Part shown: positions 1 to 10,884 of the stretch, in pieces
Layout of the letters: every line of letters begins with the position of its first letter
Position numbering within the stretch: the first letter of the stretch is position 1
From: Lentzea atacamensis
GTDB lineage: Bacteria > Actinomycetota > Actinomycetes > Mycobacteriales > Pseudonocardiaceae
DNA: 64,000 nt
Direction of reading: 5' to 3'
Assembly (NCBI RefSeq): GCF_003269295.1
Contig: NZ_QLTT01000003.1
Span: 434,001-498,000, forward strand
Translations under genes and position numbers: made by a program
Notes under the pieces: generated by a model
What the model was told of the DNA's origin: nothing
What the model saw: only the letters and a program-made list of their open reading frames with translations
The model's database searches: none

Positions 1-687
1 ACGGAGTCCGCGGCCGAGGCCGATGTTGAGCACGTTGTCGCTGATGCCGTGGATGCCGAGGTAGGCGATGGGCTGGTTGCCGCCGCTGCATCCGCTGAGT
101 TCCGCGCCCGCGTAGACGACGACCGCGCGGAAGACGTTGGCGCGTGCACAGGCGATCGCGTACGACATGCCGCCGCCATAGCTGAACCCACCGGCGTAGC
201 GCTGCGTGGTGTCGAGGCACAGGCCCGCGTCGAGCCGCCGGAGGATGTCGTCGACGAAGGTGAGGTCCTGCCCGCCGGGGTTGGCCCAGCCGTTGCCGTT
301 GCCCTGCGGTGCGACGAAGATCGTGCCGTTGCCCGCGGCGTCGGACAGTCGCCGCAGCCCGTAGTACGACCAGTTGTAACCGTCGGACCCGCCGGAGTCG
401 ACGTCGTTCGCGGTGCCTCCACGCCAGTGGAAGCCGACGAACAACCGGTACTGACGGTTGGGATCGTAGTTGGGCGGCAGCCTCAGGATGAACGAGCGGT
501 TCTGGCCGCCGCTGCTGATGGTGTGCTGTCCGCTGTTCAGGGCGGGTGGCTTGCCGCATCCGGCAGTCGCCGCGGTCGTGCCGACATGACCGTCGGGGGT
601 CGTGCCGCCGAGCGCGATGCCCGCCGCGCCGAGGGCCACCACGGCGCCGGCGGCGATCATCGCGATCACGGTTCTAGGCCTGATCAT
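1..687 (-). CDS. Secreted CE1-type esterase, 3' part cut by window edge
   Basis: This minus-strand gene starts at an ATG at 687 and reads off the left edge, leaving 229 codons. It encodes a signal peptide (hydrophobic, Ala/Val/Gly-rich) followed by a CE1/PHB-depolymerase-like alpha/beta hydrolase with the GFSYGG nucleophile elbow and the IHGISDN segment that carries the catalytic Asp. It is a near-copy of the 2126-3418 gene over its whole visible length, so a catalytic His and possibly a C-terminal CBM2 are expected outside the window. The family includes acetylxylan and feruloyl esterases that remove side groups from xylan; the exact substrate is not visible. A purine-rich AAGGGG lies upstream of the ATG. 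It is the last visible gene of a co-directional minus-strand xylanolytic series. Confidence 0.88.
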   Translation of the reverse strand, partial: MIRPRTVIAMIAAGAVVALGAAGIALGGTTPDGHVGTTAATAGCGKPPALNSGQHTISSGGQNRSFILRLPPNYDPNRQYRLFVGFHWRGGTANDVDSGGSDGYNWSYYGLRRLSDAAGNGTIFVAPQGNGNGWANPGGQDLTFVDDILRRLDAGLCLDTTQRYAGGFSYGGGMSYAIACARANVFRAVVVYAGAELSGCSGGNQPIAYLGIHGISDNVLNIGLGRGLR

Positions 688-733
688 GGCACCGCCCCTT
701 GTGCTGGTGGAACATCGTTGTCCCTTCCGTCCG
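22..733 (-). repeat. Copy A of tandem esterase duplication
   Basis: This block aligns with 2756-3461, including the 5' leader upstream of the start codon. Long identical runs cover the GFSYGG and IHGISDN coding parts. It marks a recent tandem duplication of the CE1 gene, with the ricin-type paralogue (812-2119) between the copies. Confidence 0.8.
674..715 (-). promoter_or_regulatory. 13-codon leader ORF overlapping the esterase start (copy A)
   Basis: A 13-codon ORF starting with ATG TTC CAC and ending in TAG has a strong ribosome site (AAGGGA, about 5 nt upstream of its ATG). It ends just after the start codon of the esterase at 687 and lies in a different frame. The same arrangement, with the same 28-nt spacing between the two ATGs, exists before the paralogue at 3418. 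It could couple translation; this is inference. Confidence 0.3.
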
Positions 734-811
734 TCACGGTGGTCGCGGTGGGAACCGCTTCGCCGCGAGCGGGTGATGGCGGCCGCGCGACCGCCATCAC
801 CCGATCTCCTG

Positions 812-2119
812 CTAGGCCTTCGCCCAGCGCTGGTTGGCGCCGCCCGAGCAGGTGGCCACGGTGACGGCCGCGCCGTTGGCGGTGCCGCCGGAGCTCAGGC
901 ACAGTCCTGTTTGGACGCTGGTGATCGTGCCGTTGCTCGTGACGTTCCAGCTCTGGTTGGTGCCGCCGTGGCAGTCCCAGATCTGGACCCTGGCGCCGGA
1001 GCCCGCGTTGTTGGGCGCGTCCAGGCACTTGCCCATCACCTGCAGGGCCTGCCCGTTCTGGGTGAACTGCTGGTTGGCGTTGGTGTGGCAGTCCCAGGTG
1101 ATCATCTGGGTGCCGTTGGCGGTGCCGGCTCCGTTGACGTCGAGGCAACGGCCGGAGGCCTCACCGCGCAGCCGGAACGTGGTCGGCGTGGGCGGCGTGT
1201 CGCCGGTGAAGAACTTCCAGACCTCGTTCTTCACCCAGCTGCGGGCACCGCTCTCACAGCCGGCGCACCCGTCGACCGGTCCCTGCTGGTGTCCGCCGTC
1301 GAAGGGCGCCCAGACCACCGGGTAGCCGGTGCGGCAGCCCGAGTAGTGGGTGGTGATGTGGGTGTTGCTGCCCCGAGCGGGCTCGGGTGCGTTCTGCGGG
1401 GTGCAGCCGTTGTTGCGGACCCATCGGTCGCGCTGGCCGCGGCCGGAGCCGATGTTGTCGCTGATGCCGTGGATGCCCATGTAGGCGACCGGTGCGGTGC
1501 CGCCGGAGCACCCGCTGATCTCACCCGGCGAGGCGATGGCCGCGATGGCGCGGAGCATCGTCGGCCGGGAGCACGCGAGCGAGATGCTCATCGCGCCGCC
1601 GTAGCTGAAGCCGAGCGAGAAGCGCTGCGCCGGGTCGACGCAGAGGTCGCCCTCGATCCGGCTGATCATGTCGTCGAAGAACCGGACGTCCTCACCGCCG
1701 GAGTTGGCCCAGGCGTTGTTGAGGCCCTGCGGCGCGACGAAGATCGCCGAGTTGTTCGACAGCGCTTTCAGGCCGTAGTGGGCGTAGATCGCGCCGTCGC
1801 TGCCGCCGCCGGCGACCTGCTGGGCGGTACCGCCCCACCAGTGGAAGCCGAAGATCAGCCGGTAGCGGCGGTTGGGGTCGTAGTTGTCCGGAACGCTCAA
1901 GATGAACTGCCGGGACTTGCCGCTGCTCTGGATCGTGTGAGTGCCGCTGCGCAGCGTGGGTGCCTGGCCGCAGGCAGCCGCCACCGGATCGGAGTTCGCG
2001 GCAGGGGGAGGTTGCGCGCCGGCGACACCGGCGCCGCTGAACACCAGGGTGGCGGCGGCCGCAGCGACCAGCCACCGCATCCGGCGGGAAACGTTGTTCT
2101 GTTGCATGGAGTTCCGCAC
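812..2119 (-). CDS. Secreted CE1-type esterase with C-terminal ricin-type (CBM13) lectin domain
   Basis: The 435-residue protein has a signal peptide ending near AGAQ (about residues 1-36), a CE1/PHB-depolymerase-like hydrolase domain (about 50-300) and a C-terminal RICIN/CBM13 module (about 310-435) with three Q-x-W style repeats. The nucleophile Ser lies in GFSYGG, the Asp in GIHGISDN and the His in FDGGHQQG. Family knowledge suggests an acetylxylan or feruloyl esterase anchored to xylan or arabinan by its lectin domain. The start could be GTG at 2119 or ATG at 2107 (better aligned to the signal peptide); neither has a strong ribosome site. The gene follows the CBM2-bearing paralogue by 6 nt, so the two are very likely co-transcribed. 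Confidence 0.9.
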   Translation of the reverse strand: MRNSMQQNNVSRRMRWLVAAAAATLVFSGAGVAGAQPPPAANSDPVAAACGQAPTLRSGTHTIQSSGKSRQFILSVPDNYDPNRRYRLIFGFHWWGGTAQQVAGGGSDGAIYAHYGLKALSNNSAIFVAPQGLNNAWANSGGEDVRFFDDMISRIEGDLCVDPAQRFSLGFSYGGAMSISLACSRPTMLRAIAAIASPGEISGCSGGTAPVAYMGIHGISDNIGSGRGQRDRWVRNNGCTPQNAPEPARGSNTHITTHYSGCRTGYPVVWAPFDGGHQQGPVDGCAGCESGARSWVKNEVWKFFTGDTPPTPTTFRLRGEASGRCLDVNGAGTANGTQMITWDCHTNANQQFTQNGQALQVMGKCLDAPNNAGSGARVQIWDCHGGTNQSWNVTSNGTITSVQTGLCLSSGGTANGAAVTVATCSGGANQRWAKA

Positions 2120-2125
2120 TCTCTG

Positions 2126-3418
2126 TCAGGAGGAGATGGCGCAGGTCTTGCCGTTGAGGGAGAAGGAGGCCGGTGCCGAGCTGTCGCCGGTGTGGGTGGC
2201 CTGGAAGCCGATCTCGATCGACGCGTTCGGCGCGATGGTGCCGTTGTAGGCCGCGTTTCTGGCGGTCACCTCGCCCGAGGTGGGGGAGTAGGTGGCACTC
2301 CAGCCGGACGTGATGTTCTGGCCTCCTGGCAGGGTGAAGACCAGTGACCATCCGTTGATCGGTGTGGTGCCGGTGTTCGTGATGGTGAGGTACGAGATCA
2401 GGCCGGTGTTCCACGGATTGATCCTGGCGCCGACGCGGCACTCCGTGTCACCAGGCGGATTCGTGGTGGTAGTGGTCGTCGTCGTGGTGCTCGTAGGGCC
2501 GCCGCCGCCCCCGAACTGAGTGATGAACTTCCACGCCTCGCCGGAGGTCCAGGTTCGCCACCCGTCGCCGCCGCCGTCGATCGGGCCTGGTGTGTGTCCG
2601 CCGTCGAACGCGGCCCACACCACCGGATAGCCGGCTCGGCACCCGCTGTAGGCGGTGACGATGTGCGTGCGGCTGCCAGCGCTCGGTTCGCGCGGGTTCT
2701 GGGCCGTACAACCGTTGTTGCGCACGAACCGGTCGCGCAGCGCCCGGCCCTGGCTGATGTTGAGCACGTTGTCGCTGATGCCGTGGATGCCCAGGTAGGC
2801 GATAGGATCGTTGCCACCGCTGCATCCGCTGAGCTGTGCACCCGCGTAGACGACGACCGCGCGGAACACGTTGGCGCGTGCACAGGCGATCGCGTACGAC
2901 ATGCCGCCGCCGTAGCTGAACCCACCGGCGTAGCGCTGCGTCGTGTCGATGCACAGGCCCGCGTCGAGCCGCCGGAGGATGTCGTCGACGAAGGTGATGT
3001 CCTGCCCGCCGGGGTTGGCCCAGCCGTTGCCGTTGCCCTGCGGTGCGACGAAGATCGTGCCGTTGCCCGCGGCGTCGGAGAGCCGTCGCAGCCCGTAGTA
3101 CGACCAGTTGTAACCGTCGGACCCGCCGGAGTCGACGTCGTTCGCGGTGCCTCCGCGCCAGTGGAAGCCGACGAACAACCGGTACTGACGGTTCGGGTCG
3201 TAGTTCGGTGGCAGCCTCAGGATGAACGAGCGGTTCTGGCCGCCGCTGCTGATGGTGTGCTGTCCGCTCGCCAGTGCGGGCGGTTTGCCACACCCCGCCG
3301 TGGCCGCCGCCGTGCCGACGTGGTCCGGAGTCGTGCCGCCGAGCGCGATGCCCGCCGCGCCGAGCAGGACGACGGCACTGACGGCGGCGGCCGCGACCGC
3401 CGACCTATGCCGGGACAT
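2126..3418 (-). CDS. Secreted CE1-type esterase with C-terminal CBM2
   Basis: The 430-residue product has a signal peptide (about 1-35), a CE1-type hydrolase (about 45-300; nucleophile Ser168 in GFSYGG, Asp216 in GISDN, His in FDGGHTPG), a Gly then poly-Thr linker, and a CBM2 cellulose/xylan-binding module (about 330-430, Cys-flanked, with INGW and SGW aromatic motifs). It likely de-esterifies xylan outside the cell. The hydrolase part is nearly identical to the 1-687 gene. It lies 46 nt after the GH95 gene and 6 nt before the ricin-type esterase on the same strand. Confidence 0.92.
   Translation of the reverse strand: MSRHRSAVAAAAVSAVVLLGAAGIALGGTTPDHVGTAAATAGCGKPPALASGQHTISSGGQNRSFILRLPPNYDPNRQYRLFVGFHWRGGTANDVDSGGSDGYNWSYYGLRRLSDAAGNGTIFVAPQGNGNGWANPGGQDITFVDDILRRLDAGLCIDTTQRYAGGFSYGGGMSYAIACARANVFRAVVVYAGAQLSGCSGGNDPIAYLGIHGISDNVLNISQGRALRDRFVRNNGCTAQNPREPSAGSRTHIVTAYSGCRAGYPVVWAAFDGGHTPGPIDGGGDGWRTWTSGEAWKFITQFGGGGGPTSTTTTTTTTTNPPGDTECRVGARINPWNTGLISYLTITNTGTTPINGWSLVFTLPGGQNITSGWSATYSPTSGEVTARNAAYNGTIAPNASIEIGFQATHTGDSSAPASFSLNGKTCAISS
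2462..2488 (-). repeat. Poly-Thr linker tract (9 ACN codons)
   Basis: Nine consecutive Thr codons (ACC/ACG/ACT) join the esterase to CBM2. It is low-complexity DNA inside the coding frame. Confidence 0.8.
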
Positions 3419-3461
3419 GGCCTGATGCCTTGTGCTTGTGGAACATCGTTGTCCCTTCGGT
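2756..3461 (-). repeat. Copy B of tandem esterase duplication
   Basis: Counterpart of 22-733; see that entry. The duplicated leader (reverse complement of the CATCGTTGTCCCTT segment) is included, so both copies may share regulation. Confidence 0.8.
3405..3446 (-). promoter_or_regulatory. 13-codon leader ORF overlapping the esterase start (copy B)
   Basis: The ATG at 3446 follows an AAGGGA ribosome site. The frame runs 13 codons to a TAG just past the esterase ATG at 3418. It mirrors copy A at 674-715. Peptide sequences differ at several positions but length, stop and spacing are kept. Confidence 0.3.
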
Positions 3462-3464
3462 TCG

Positions 3465-6300
3465 TCAGACTGGTTGGAGTTGGAATCGCTGGTTGTCGGC
3501 CCCGCTCGGGGTCCACTGGGAGATCCGGGCGCCGTCGGCGGACGAGGCCTGCCACACGTCCAGGGCGTGCCCGCTCTGCCGGTTGACGAGGCTGATCACC
3601 CCGCCGCCGTGGTCGGTCACCCGCCACTGCTGGCTGGTCGCACCGGTGTCGGCCTGCTGGGTGATGTCGGCGCCGGTGCTCGAGCTCGCGACCTGGAGCA
3701 CGAGACCGCTGTGCCTGGCGCGGATCCGGTAGTAGCCGCCACCCGCGTCGATGAAGTCGAACTGCTGGTTGAGGCCGCTGGTCTGGGACCACTGCTGCAG
3801 CAGCGCGCCGGGCGCGGTGGACACGCCGCTGATGTCGGCGACCTTTCCGCTGTGCCGGGCGATGAGCCGGTAGTGCACGCCCGGCCGCACCCCGGATCCC
3901 GAGCCCTGGCCGGTCGCGCGGTAGGTGTGTCCGGTCTGGACGGCGAACACCGCGACGTCGGCTTCCGGTTTGGTGGGCTGGATCGTGGCGCCGGTGGTCG
4001 TGTCCCGCAGCTCGAAGGTGCCGGTGAAGATCCGGTTGCGGACGCGGACCGTGCCGTCGCGGTCCGGCGTGACGGACAGGGTGACGGAGCCGTCGGCACC
4101 CCAGGTCGCGCCGACCGTGTACCCGCCGCGCCCGCGCAGGCCCGCGACGCTGCCGGCGGGCCACGCCGACGGCAGCGCGGGCAGCACGTGCAGCTCGCCG
4201 TTGTGGCTGTGCAGCAGCATTTCCGCGATGCCGGAGGTTGCGCCGAAGTTGCCGTCGATCTGGAACGGCGGGTGCAGGTCGAACATGTTGGGCGCGAGCC
4301 GTGCCGTGGTCACGAGGGACCGGATCAGGTCGTGCGCCCGCGAGCCCTCCTCCAGCCGCGCCCAGAAGTTGATCTTCCACGCGAGCGACCACCCGGTGCC
4401 CGCGTCACCGCGCAGCTCCAGCGTGCGGCGGGCCGCGGTGTGCAGCTGGGGAGTGCCGCGCTTGGTGATCTGGTTGCTGGGGTGCAGGCCGTAGAGGTGG
4501 GAGACGTGCCGGTGCTCGCGCTCGGTCTCGACCCAGTCGTACAGCCATTCCATGACGTTGCCGCGCGAGCCGATCTTCGTCGGGGCGAGCCGCTGGCGGG
4601 CGGCTCGCACCTGGGTGCGGAAGTCCGCGTCGACGCCGAGGACCTCGGACGCGCTCGCGCAGCCGTCGAACAGGTCCCGCAGGATCTGCATGTCCATCGT
4701 CGGCCCTGCGCACACGCTGGCGTTCGCGTGGTGGTTGAGCTCCGGCGAGTTCGACGGGTTGGTGACGAGGTGGCCGAGACTCGGCTCGGTGACGAGCGTG
4801 TCGAGGAAGAACTGCGCGCACCCCTTCATCGCGGGGTAGTACGTGCGCAGGAAGTTCACGTCGCCGGTGAACAGGTAGTGGTCCCAGATCATCGTCGAGA
4901 GCCACGCCCCGCCCGTCTGCCACATGCCGGCCGCCGCGAAGTCGACGACCGAGGAGCCGCGCCAGGCGTCGGTGTTGTGGTGGGTGACCCAGCCGCGCGT
5001 TGTACTGCACCTGCGCGGTGCGGGCGCCGGTGACGGTGAGGTCGTTGATCATGCGGAACACCGGCTGGTAGCACTCGCCGATGTTGGTGGTGTCCGCGTG
5101 CCAGTAGTTCATCGGCAGGTTGGCGTTCAGCGTGTACTTCGAGTCCCACGACGGGTTCATCTGGTCGTTCCAGATGCCCTGCAGGTTCGCGGGTTGCGTG
5201 CCGGGCCGCGACGACGAGATCAGGAGATACCTGCCGTACTGGAACAGCAGGACGGAGAACTGCGGGTCGTTGGTGCTCGCGTGCCGGGTGATCCGGACGT
5301 CGGTCGGCTGGTCGGCCGCCGGTGTGCGCCCGAGGTCGAGGCTGACCCGCCCGAACAGCGCCTGGTAGTCGGCGACGTGGCGGGCGCGCAGCGTGTCGAA
5401 GGCGAGGCCCTGCGCTGCGTTCAGGCGGCTGCGCGCGATGCCCTGGTAGTCGCCGTTGACCGTGCGGAAGTCGACGTAGCTGGTGCCGATGGAGATCAGC
5501 AGGGTCACCGCGTTGGCGTTGCTCACCCGCAGCGTGCCTCCGGAGCTCGTGACGGAGCCGCCCTCGGCGACGACTCTGGCGAGCGTGAGGAACCGGACGG
5601 TGCCCGCGATGCCCCGGTGGGTGCCGGAGACGCCGTCCAGCGCGATGGTCGTGGCGTCCGGACTGGACGCCGTCGTGCGCTGGGGTGAGCTGAACGACGC
5701 GGTGAACGTGATCGAGCCCGGTGTCTCCGCGGTCAGGCGCATCGCGATCACCTGGTCCGGCGCGCTCGCGAACACCTCGCGCCGGTAACGCACGTTGTTC
5801 GCCGTGTACGTCACGACGGTCGTCGCCGTCGTGAGATCGAGCGAACGCTGGTAGCCGGACGCGGTCGCGGACGGCAGCGCCAGCCGGAGATCACCGACGG
5901 GCTGGTAGGCGAGCTGTCCCGCGGGGTTGCCGAGCATGGTCTGGTCGATCAGCGACTGGGCCTGCGTCCACTGGTTGGAGAACACGAGCTGCCGGATCTG
6001 GGCGAGCGCACCGGCACCACGCGGGTTGCTGTAGTCGTGCGGACCACCCGCCCAGACCGTGTCCTCGTTGAGCTGCAGGCGTTCGGTGTCGGTGTTGCCG
6101 AACACCATCGCGCCGAGCCTGCCGTTGCCGATCGGCAGTGCGCGCAGCCAGTCGGACCCCGCCGGCCGGTCGTACCACAGCGAGAGGTCGTTCGCGGCCC
6201 TGGGCTGCACGGGTGCCGCGGCGGCGGCCGTCCACCCTGCCTGCGTCAGCACGGCTCCCGCGCCGAGCATCAGGAGCTGCCGCCGGTTCAGGTCGGACAT
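3465..6300 (-). pseudogene. GH95 alpha-L-fucosidase with ricin-type domain, frameshifted
   Basis: Two overlapping frames together encode one GH95 enzyme of about 945 residues. The first starts at ATG 6300, with GGAGG 7 nt upstream and a Tat-like signal (NRRQLL plus a hydrophobic stretch), and carries the LNANLPMNYW motif holding the conserved Asn pair. The second frame carries SNSPE (likely the acid Glu) and the QIDGNFG motif (base Asp), then about 130 residues of ricin-type repeats. The frame breaks near 4994-4999. Restoring 2 nt in a GCGC run gives the expected Ala-Arg-Gly-Trp-Val, so a 2-nt deletion in a GC dinucleotide run explains it. It may be a true inactivating mutation, a programmed shift or a sequencing error; all catalytic motifs are intact. 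The family hydrolyses terminal alpha-1,2-L-fucose (xyloglucan and similar glycans). Confidence 0.85.
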
Positions 6301-6367
6301 ACCGGTCCTCCAATGGGTTTCGCGGTCGCTGAAGCACTCCTGGTGGTGTGCCACGAGGGGAGCGGGT

Positions 6368-7687
6368 TCACCCCACGGCGCACCGCTCCCCGTTGAACGT
6401 GAAGCCGGTGGCGGCCGCGCTGTCACCGGTGTGCGTGGCCTGGAAGCCGATCGACACCGAGCCGCCCGGCGGGATCTGCGCGTTGTAGTCGACGTTGCGC
6501 GCGGACACCTCGCCGGTGGCGGGGGAGTAGGTCGCGCTCCAGCCGCCCGTGATGGCCTGCCCGCCGGGCAGCGTGAACCGCAGCTGCCAGCCGTTGACGG
6601 CGGCCGAGGAGGTGTTGGTGATGGTGATCGTCTCGGTCAGGCCGGTGCTCCAGGCGTTGACCGACGCGGTGACCGCACACCCACCCGGAGGCGGAGTCGT
6701 GGTTGTCGTGGTCGTCGTCGTGGTCGTGGTCGGTGGGTTGCTGTCCAGTCCGAGGAACGCGATGGAGTACGCGAGCATCCCGGCCATCGGCAGACTGTGC
6801 CCGGTGCCCTGGATGCTGATCCCCTCGATGGTCGCCGTCGTGCCGGTGGTGCCGTACCGGGTGCGGGTCCAGCTCGGCTGCGGCTGGTCGGTGGACGCCG
6901 GCGTCCTGCTCACCGCGTGCACGTTGGTCCACTGGTCGAGCGCCTCACCGAAGTTCGGGTACGCGAGCGTGGTGTCGGTCGTGCCGTGCCACAGCTGCAT
7001 TCGCGGGTACCTGCCGGTGTAGCCCGGATACATCGCCCTGGCCTGGTCACCCCACTGCTGCGGGGACTTCAGCAGGTTCCCGCTGGAACACTGGCTGTTC
7101 CACAGCGATCCGTTGGTCGTCGCGAAGCAGCCCGCCGGGACACCGGAGAACGCCGAGCCCGCGCTGAACACGTCCGGGTACTGGGCGGCCAGCACGTTGG
7201 TCATCATCGCGCCGGACGAGAAGCCCGCGACAACGATGCGCGCCGGGTCCACGTTGTAGCGCTGGCGTGCGTGCGACACCATCGCCATGATCCCGGTGGA
7301 GTCGCTGCCTCCGTTGCGGCGCAACGCGTTCGCCGTGGACACGTCGAAGCAGCGGCCGTCCCTCGTAGCCTCCGGATAGACGATCACGTAACCGAGGCGG
7401 TCCGCTGCGGTGACGTAGTCACGTCCGTTGCCGTTGTGCACGGCGGACGCGGAACCACTGCAGTAGTGGACCATCACCAGCATCGCCGGGCGCGGCGCGA
7501 CCCGGTCGGGCACGTAGACGTACATGTTCAGGCCGGTGGGGTTGGTGCCGAAGTTCGTGACCCGCACCAGCGACGCGGCGCGTGCCGGTTGCGGCACCAG
7601 GGAAAGCGCGACGGCGGCGAGCAGCAGCAGCACCGCCGCGACGAGCGCGACGATGCTGAAGCCGTCCCGGTGGGATCGGGCGGTCAT
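6368..7687 (-). CDS. Secreted CE1 acetylxylan esterase/PHB-depolymerase-like with CBM2
   Basis: The 439-residue protein starts at an ATG at 7687 that overlaps the stop of the GH43 gene (ATGA), so the two are translationally coupled. It has a signal peptide (to about residue 38, ending PARA), an esterase domain of the acetylxylan-esterase/PHB depolymerase type with GFSSGA (nucleophile Ser), LWHGTTD (Asp) and GTGHSLP (His), a 12-Thr linker and a C-terminal CBM2. It probably removes acetyl groups from xylan so that the neighbouring GH10 and GH43 can act. It is only distantly related to the three esterases at 1-3418. Confidence 0.92.
   Translation of the reverse strand: MTARSHRDGFSIVALVAAVLLLLAAVALSLVPQPARAASLVRVTNFGTNPTGLNMYVYVPDRVAPRPAMLVMVHYCSGSASAVHNGNGRDYVTAADRLGYVIVYPEATRDGRCFDVSTANALRRNGGSDSTGIMAMVSHARQRYNVDPARIVVAGFSSGAMMTNVLAAQYPDVFSAGSAFSGVPAGCFATTNGSLWNSQCSSGNLLKSPQQWGDQARAMYPGYTGRYPRMQLWHGTTDTTLAYPNFGEALDQWTNVHAVSRTPASTDQPQPSWTRTRYGTTGTTATIEGISIQGTGHSLPMAGMLAYSIAFLGLDSNPPTTTTTTTTTTTTPPPGGCAVTASVNAWSTGLTETITITNTSSAAVNGWQLRFTLPGGQAITGGWSATYSPATGEVSARNVDYNAQIPPGGSVSIGFQATHTGDSAAATGFTFNGERCAVG
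6695..6730 (-). repeat. Poly-Thr linker tract (12 ACN codons)
   Basis: Twelve Thr codons in a row between the esterase and CBM2, followed by Pro codons. Confidence 0.8.
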
Positions 7688-9078
7688 GACGCGGCCACCG
7701 GCGTGCGGTTCAGGCCACCCGTGCCGAACTGCCACCAGTTCATGTTGAGCAGGTAGTTGCCGCCACCGCTGAACCTCAGGTAGAGGTCACGCGTGCCGGT
7801 CAGCCCGCTCACCGGGCACGAGACGTTGGTCCAGGACTGCCAGCCGCCGGTGTTGGGCACCGTGCAGCGGCCGGCGAGCGGGCCGGTCGGGCTGCCGGAG
7901 CGGACCTCGACGGAGCTGCCCGCGACGGTGGACGCGACCCTGGCGGTGAAGAGGTTCGCGCCGGAGCCGAAAGCGACGTTCTTCACCTTGATGTAGTCAC
8001 CGTTGTTGATGAAACCGACGTTCATCCCGCCTTCGCTGGAGGGCTCGGTCTCGATGCCGCTGCCCCACGCGATCGTCTCGGCTTCCTGGCGGACGTAGGG
8101 GTTGAGCGTGTCCGCCGGCGGTGGTCCTGCCGTGGTCATGTTGATGGTGGGGATGGTGCCGTCGGCGTTGTAGCTGAACTTCTCCACCGCGACGGACCTG
8201 GTGAAGCCGCCACCGCCGGGCAGCGCGCCGTTGTGGTAGAAGAAGTACGAGCTGCCCTTGAAGTCGATGATGCCGGGGTGGTTGGTGAAGCTGCTGCCCT
8301 GCGTGGGCATCACGGTGCCGCGGTAGGTCCACGGCCCGGTGGGACCGGGTGCGGTGGAGTAGGCGATGTACTCAGAGCAGCACTTGGCCGCGAACACGTT
8401 GTAGTACAGGCCGTTGCGCTTGTAGACCCACGGCCCCTCCTCGTAGAGGGTGGGCCGGTTCGGGTCACCGGTGCGCGTGCCGAAGCCCGCCGTGGTGAGC
8501 GGGATCCTGTTGACACCGCCCGAGAACGAGATCATGTCGGGGTTGAGCTTGACGTACCAGAGGTTGGGGTTGCCCCAGTAGAGGTAGGCCTGGCCGTCGT
8601 CGTCGATCATGACCGACGGGTCGATCTCGCCGTTCTCCACCAGCGGGCGGCCGATGGCGTCGCGGAACGGGCCGGTGGGGCTGTCGGAGACACCGACGCC
8701 GATGGCCGGGCGTCCGGTGGCCTTGGTGACGACGGGGACGTACCAGTAGAACTTGCCGTTGCGCTGCACGGCTTGGCCTGCCCACGCGTCCTGTTTCGCC
8801 CAGCTGAACGTGGCGAGGCTCATCGGTGCGCCGTGGTCGGTCCAGTTCACCATGTCGGCCGACGACCAGACCCGCCACTCCTTCATGGTGAACCAGGTGG
8901 AGCCGTCCTCGTCGTGCCCGGTGTAGAGGTAGACCCGTCCGTTGTGGACCAACGGCGACGGGTCGGCGGTGTAGATGTGTTGCACGATCGGGTTGTCCGC
9001 CTTCGCCTGGGCGGTCACGGTCAGGATCAGGCCCACCACCAGAGCGATGTGCGTCCAGAGCTTTCGAGTCGTGGCCAT
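7684..9078 (-). CDS. Secreted GH43 arabinoxylan arabinofuranohydrolase with C-terminal CBM6
   Basis: The 464-residue product has a signal peptide (about 1-27), a five-bladed GH43 catalytic domain and a C-terminal CBM6 (about 340-460, beginning YVRQEAETIAWG). Expected catalytic residues are visible: Asp in TADPSPL (base), Asp in EIDPSVMIDDDG and Glu in YEEGPWVYKR (acid). The GH43-CBM6 order resembles XynD-type arabinoxylan arabinofuranohydrolases, which remove arabinose side chains from xylan. Ribosome site GGGAG lies 7 nt before the ATG. The gene follows the GH10 xylanase (with a hairpin between) and is coupled to the downstream esterase by an ATGA overlap. Confidence 0.93.
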   Translation of the reverse strand: MATTRKLWTHIALVVGLILTVTAQAKADNPIVQHIYTADPSPLVHNGRVYLYTGHDEDGSTWFTMKEWRVWSSADMVNWTDHGAPMSLATFSWAKQDAWAGQAVQRNGKFYWYVPVVTKATGRPAIGVGVSDSPTGPFRDAIGRPLVENGEIDPSVMIDDDGQAYLYWGNPNLWYVKLNPDMISFSGGVNRIPLTTAGFGTRTGDPNRPTLYEEGPWVYKRNGLYYNVFAAKCCSEYIAYSTAPGPTGPWTYRGTVMPTQGSSFTNHPGIIDFKGSSYFFYHNGALPGGGGFTRSVAVEKFSYNADGTIPTINMTTAGPPPADTLNPYVRQEAETIAWGSGIETEPSSEGGMNVGFINNGDYIKVKNVAFGSGANLFTARVASTVAGSSVEVRSGSPTGPLAGRCTVPNTGGWQSWTNVSCPVSGLTGTRDLYLRFSGGGNYLLNMNWWQFGTGGLNRTPVAAS

Positions 9079-9103
9079 CGTCGTCTCCCGAGGGCAGGGC
9101 GGT

Positions 9104-9134
9104 CCTGCGGATCGGCCTGGAGCCGATCCGCAGG
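9104..9134 (-). terminator. Hairpin between GH10 and GH43
   Basis: A perfect 13-bp stem (9104-9116 with 9122-9134) and a 5-nt loop lie 26 nt upstream of the GH43 start. There is no U-tract. It may attenuate read-through or stabilise the xylanase mRNA. Confidence 0.6.
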
Positions 9135-9165
9135 AACCGTTCCTCCGGTTGTTGTGATGCGAACG

Positions 9166-10620
<1,455 letters not shown>

Positions 10621-10884
10621 CTACCGGGGCTCGTGTGCGCGTGGATCCGCTCAGGTGCGCTGCGCCGTCACCCGCGGCGCAGTGGCAGGCGGGCGTCGGG
10701 GCCGGAATGTCTTCGGTGCCAACCGAAAGTGTTCACTGCCATCTCCTTCACTCACGTGCCGATGAGTGTGGTGAGGGGCCGCGAGGGGCTCGCCGTGCTG
10801 GAGTGTTGCAGCTACGTGTTCGCGCTCACAAGAAGTCACTACGAATTTTGCCGAAAGATTGAGCCAAATGGGGTACAAAAAGAA

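Noticed and set aside
602..2347. A 581-codon plus-strand frame across two esterase genes
   Set aside because: It crosses gene boundaries of well-supported minus-strand esterases and has no recognisable domain.
6695..6730. Repeat tracts that could suggest CRISPR or satellites
   Set aside because: They are in-frame Thr codons of protein linkers; no spacer-repeat structure or cas gene is present.
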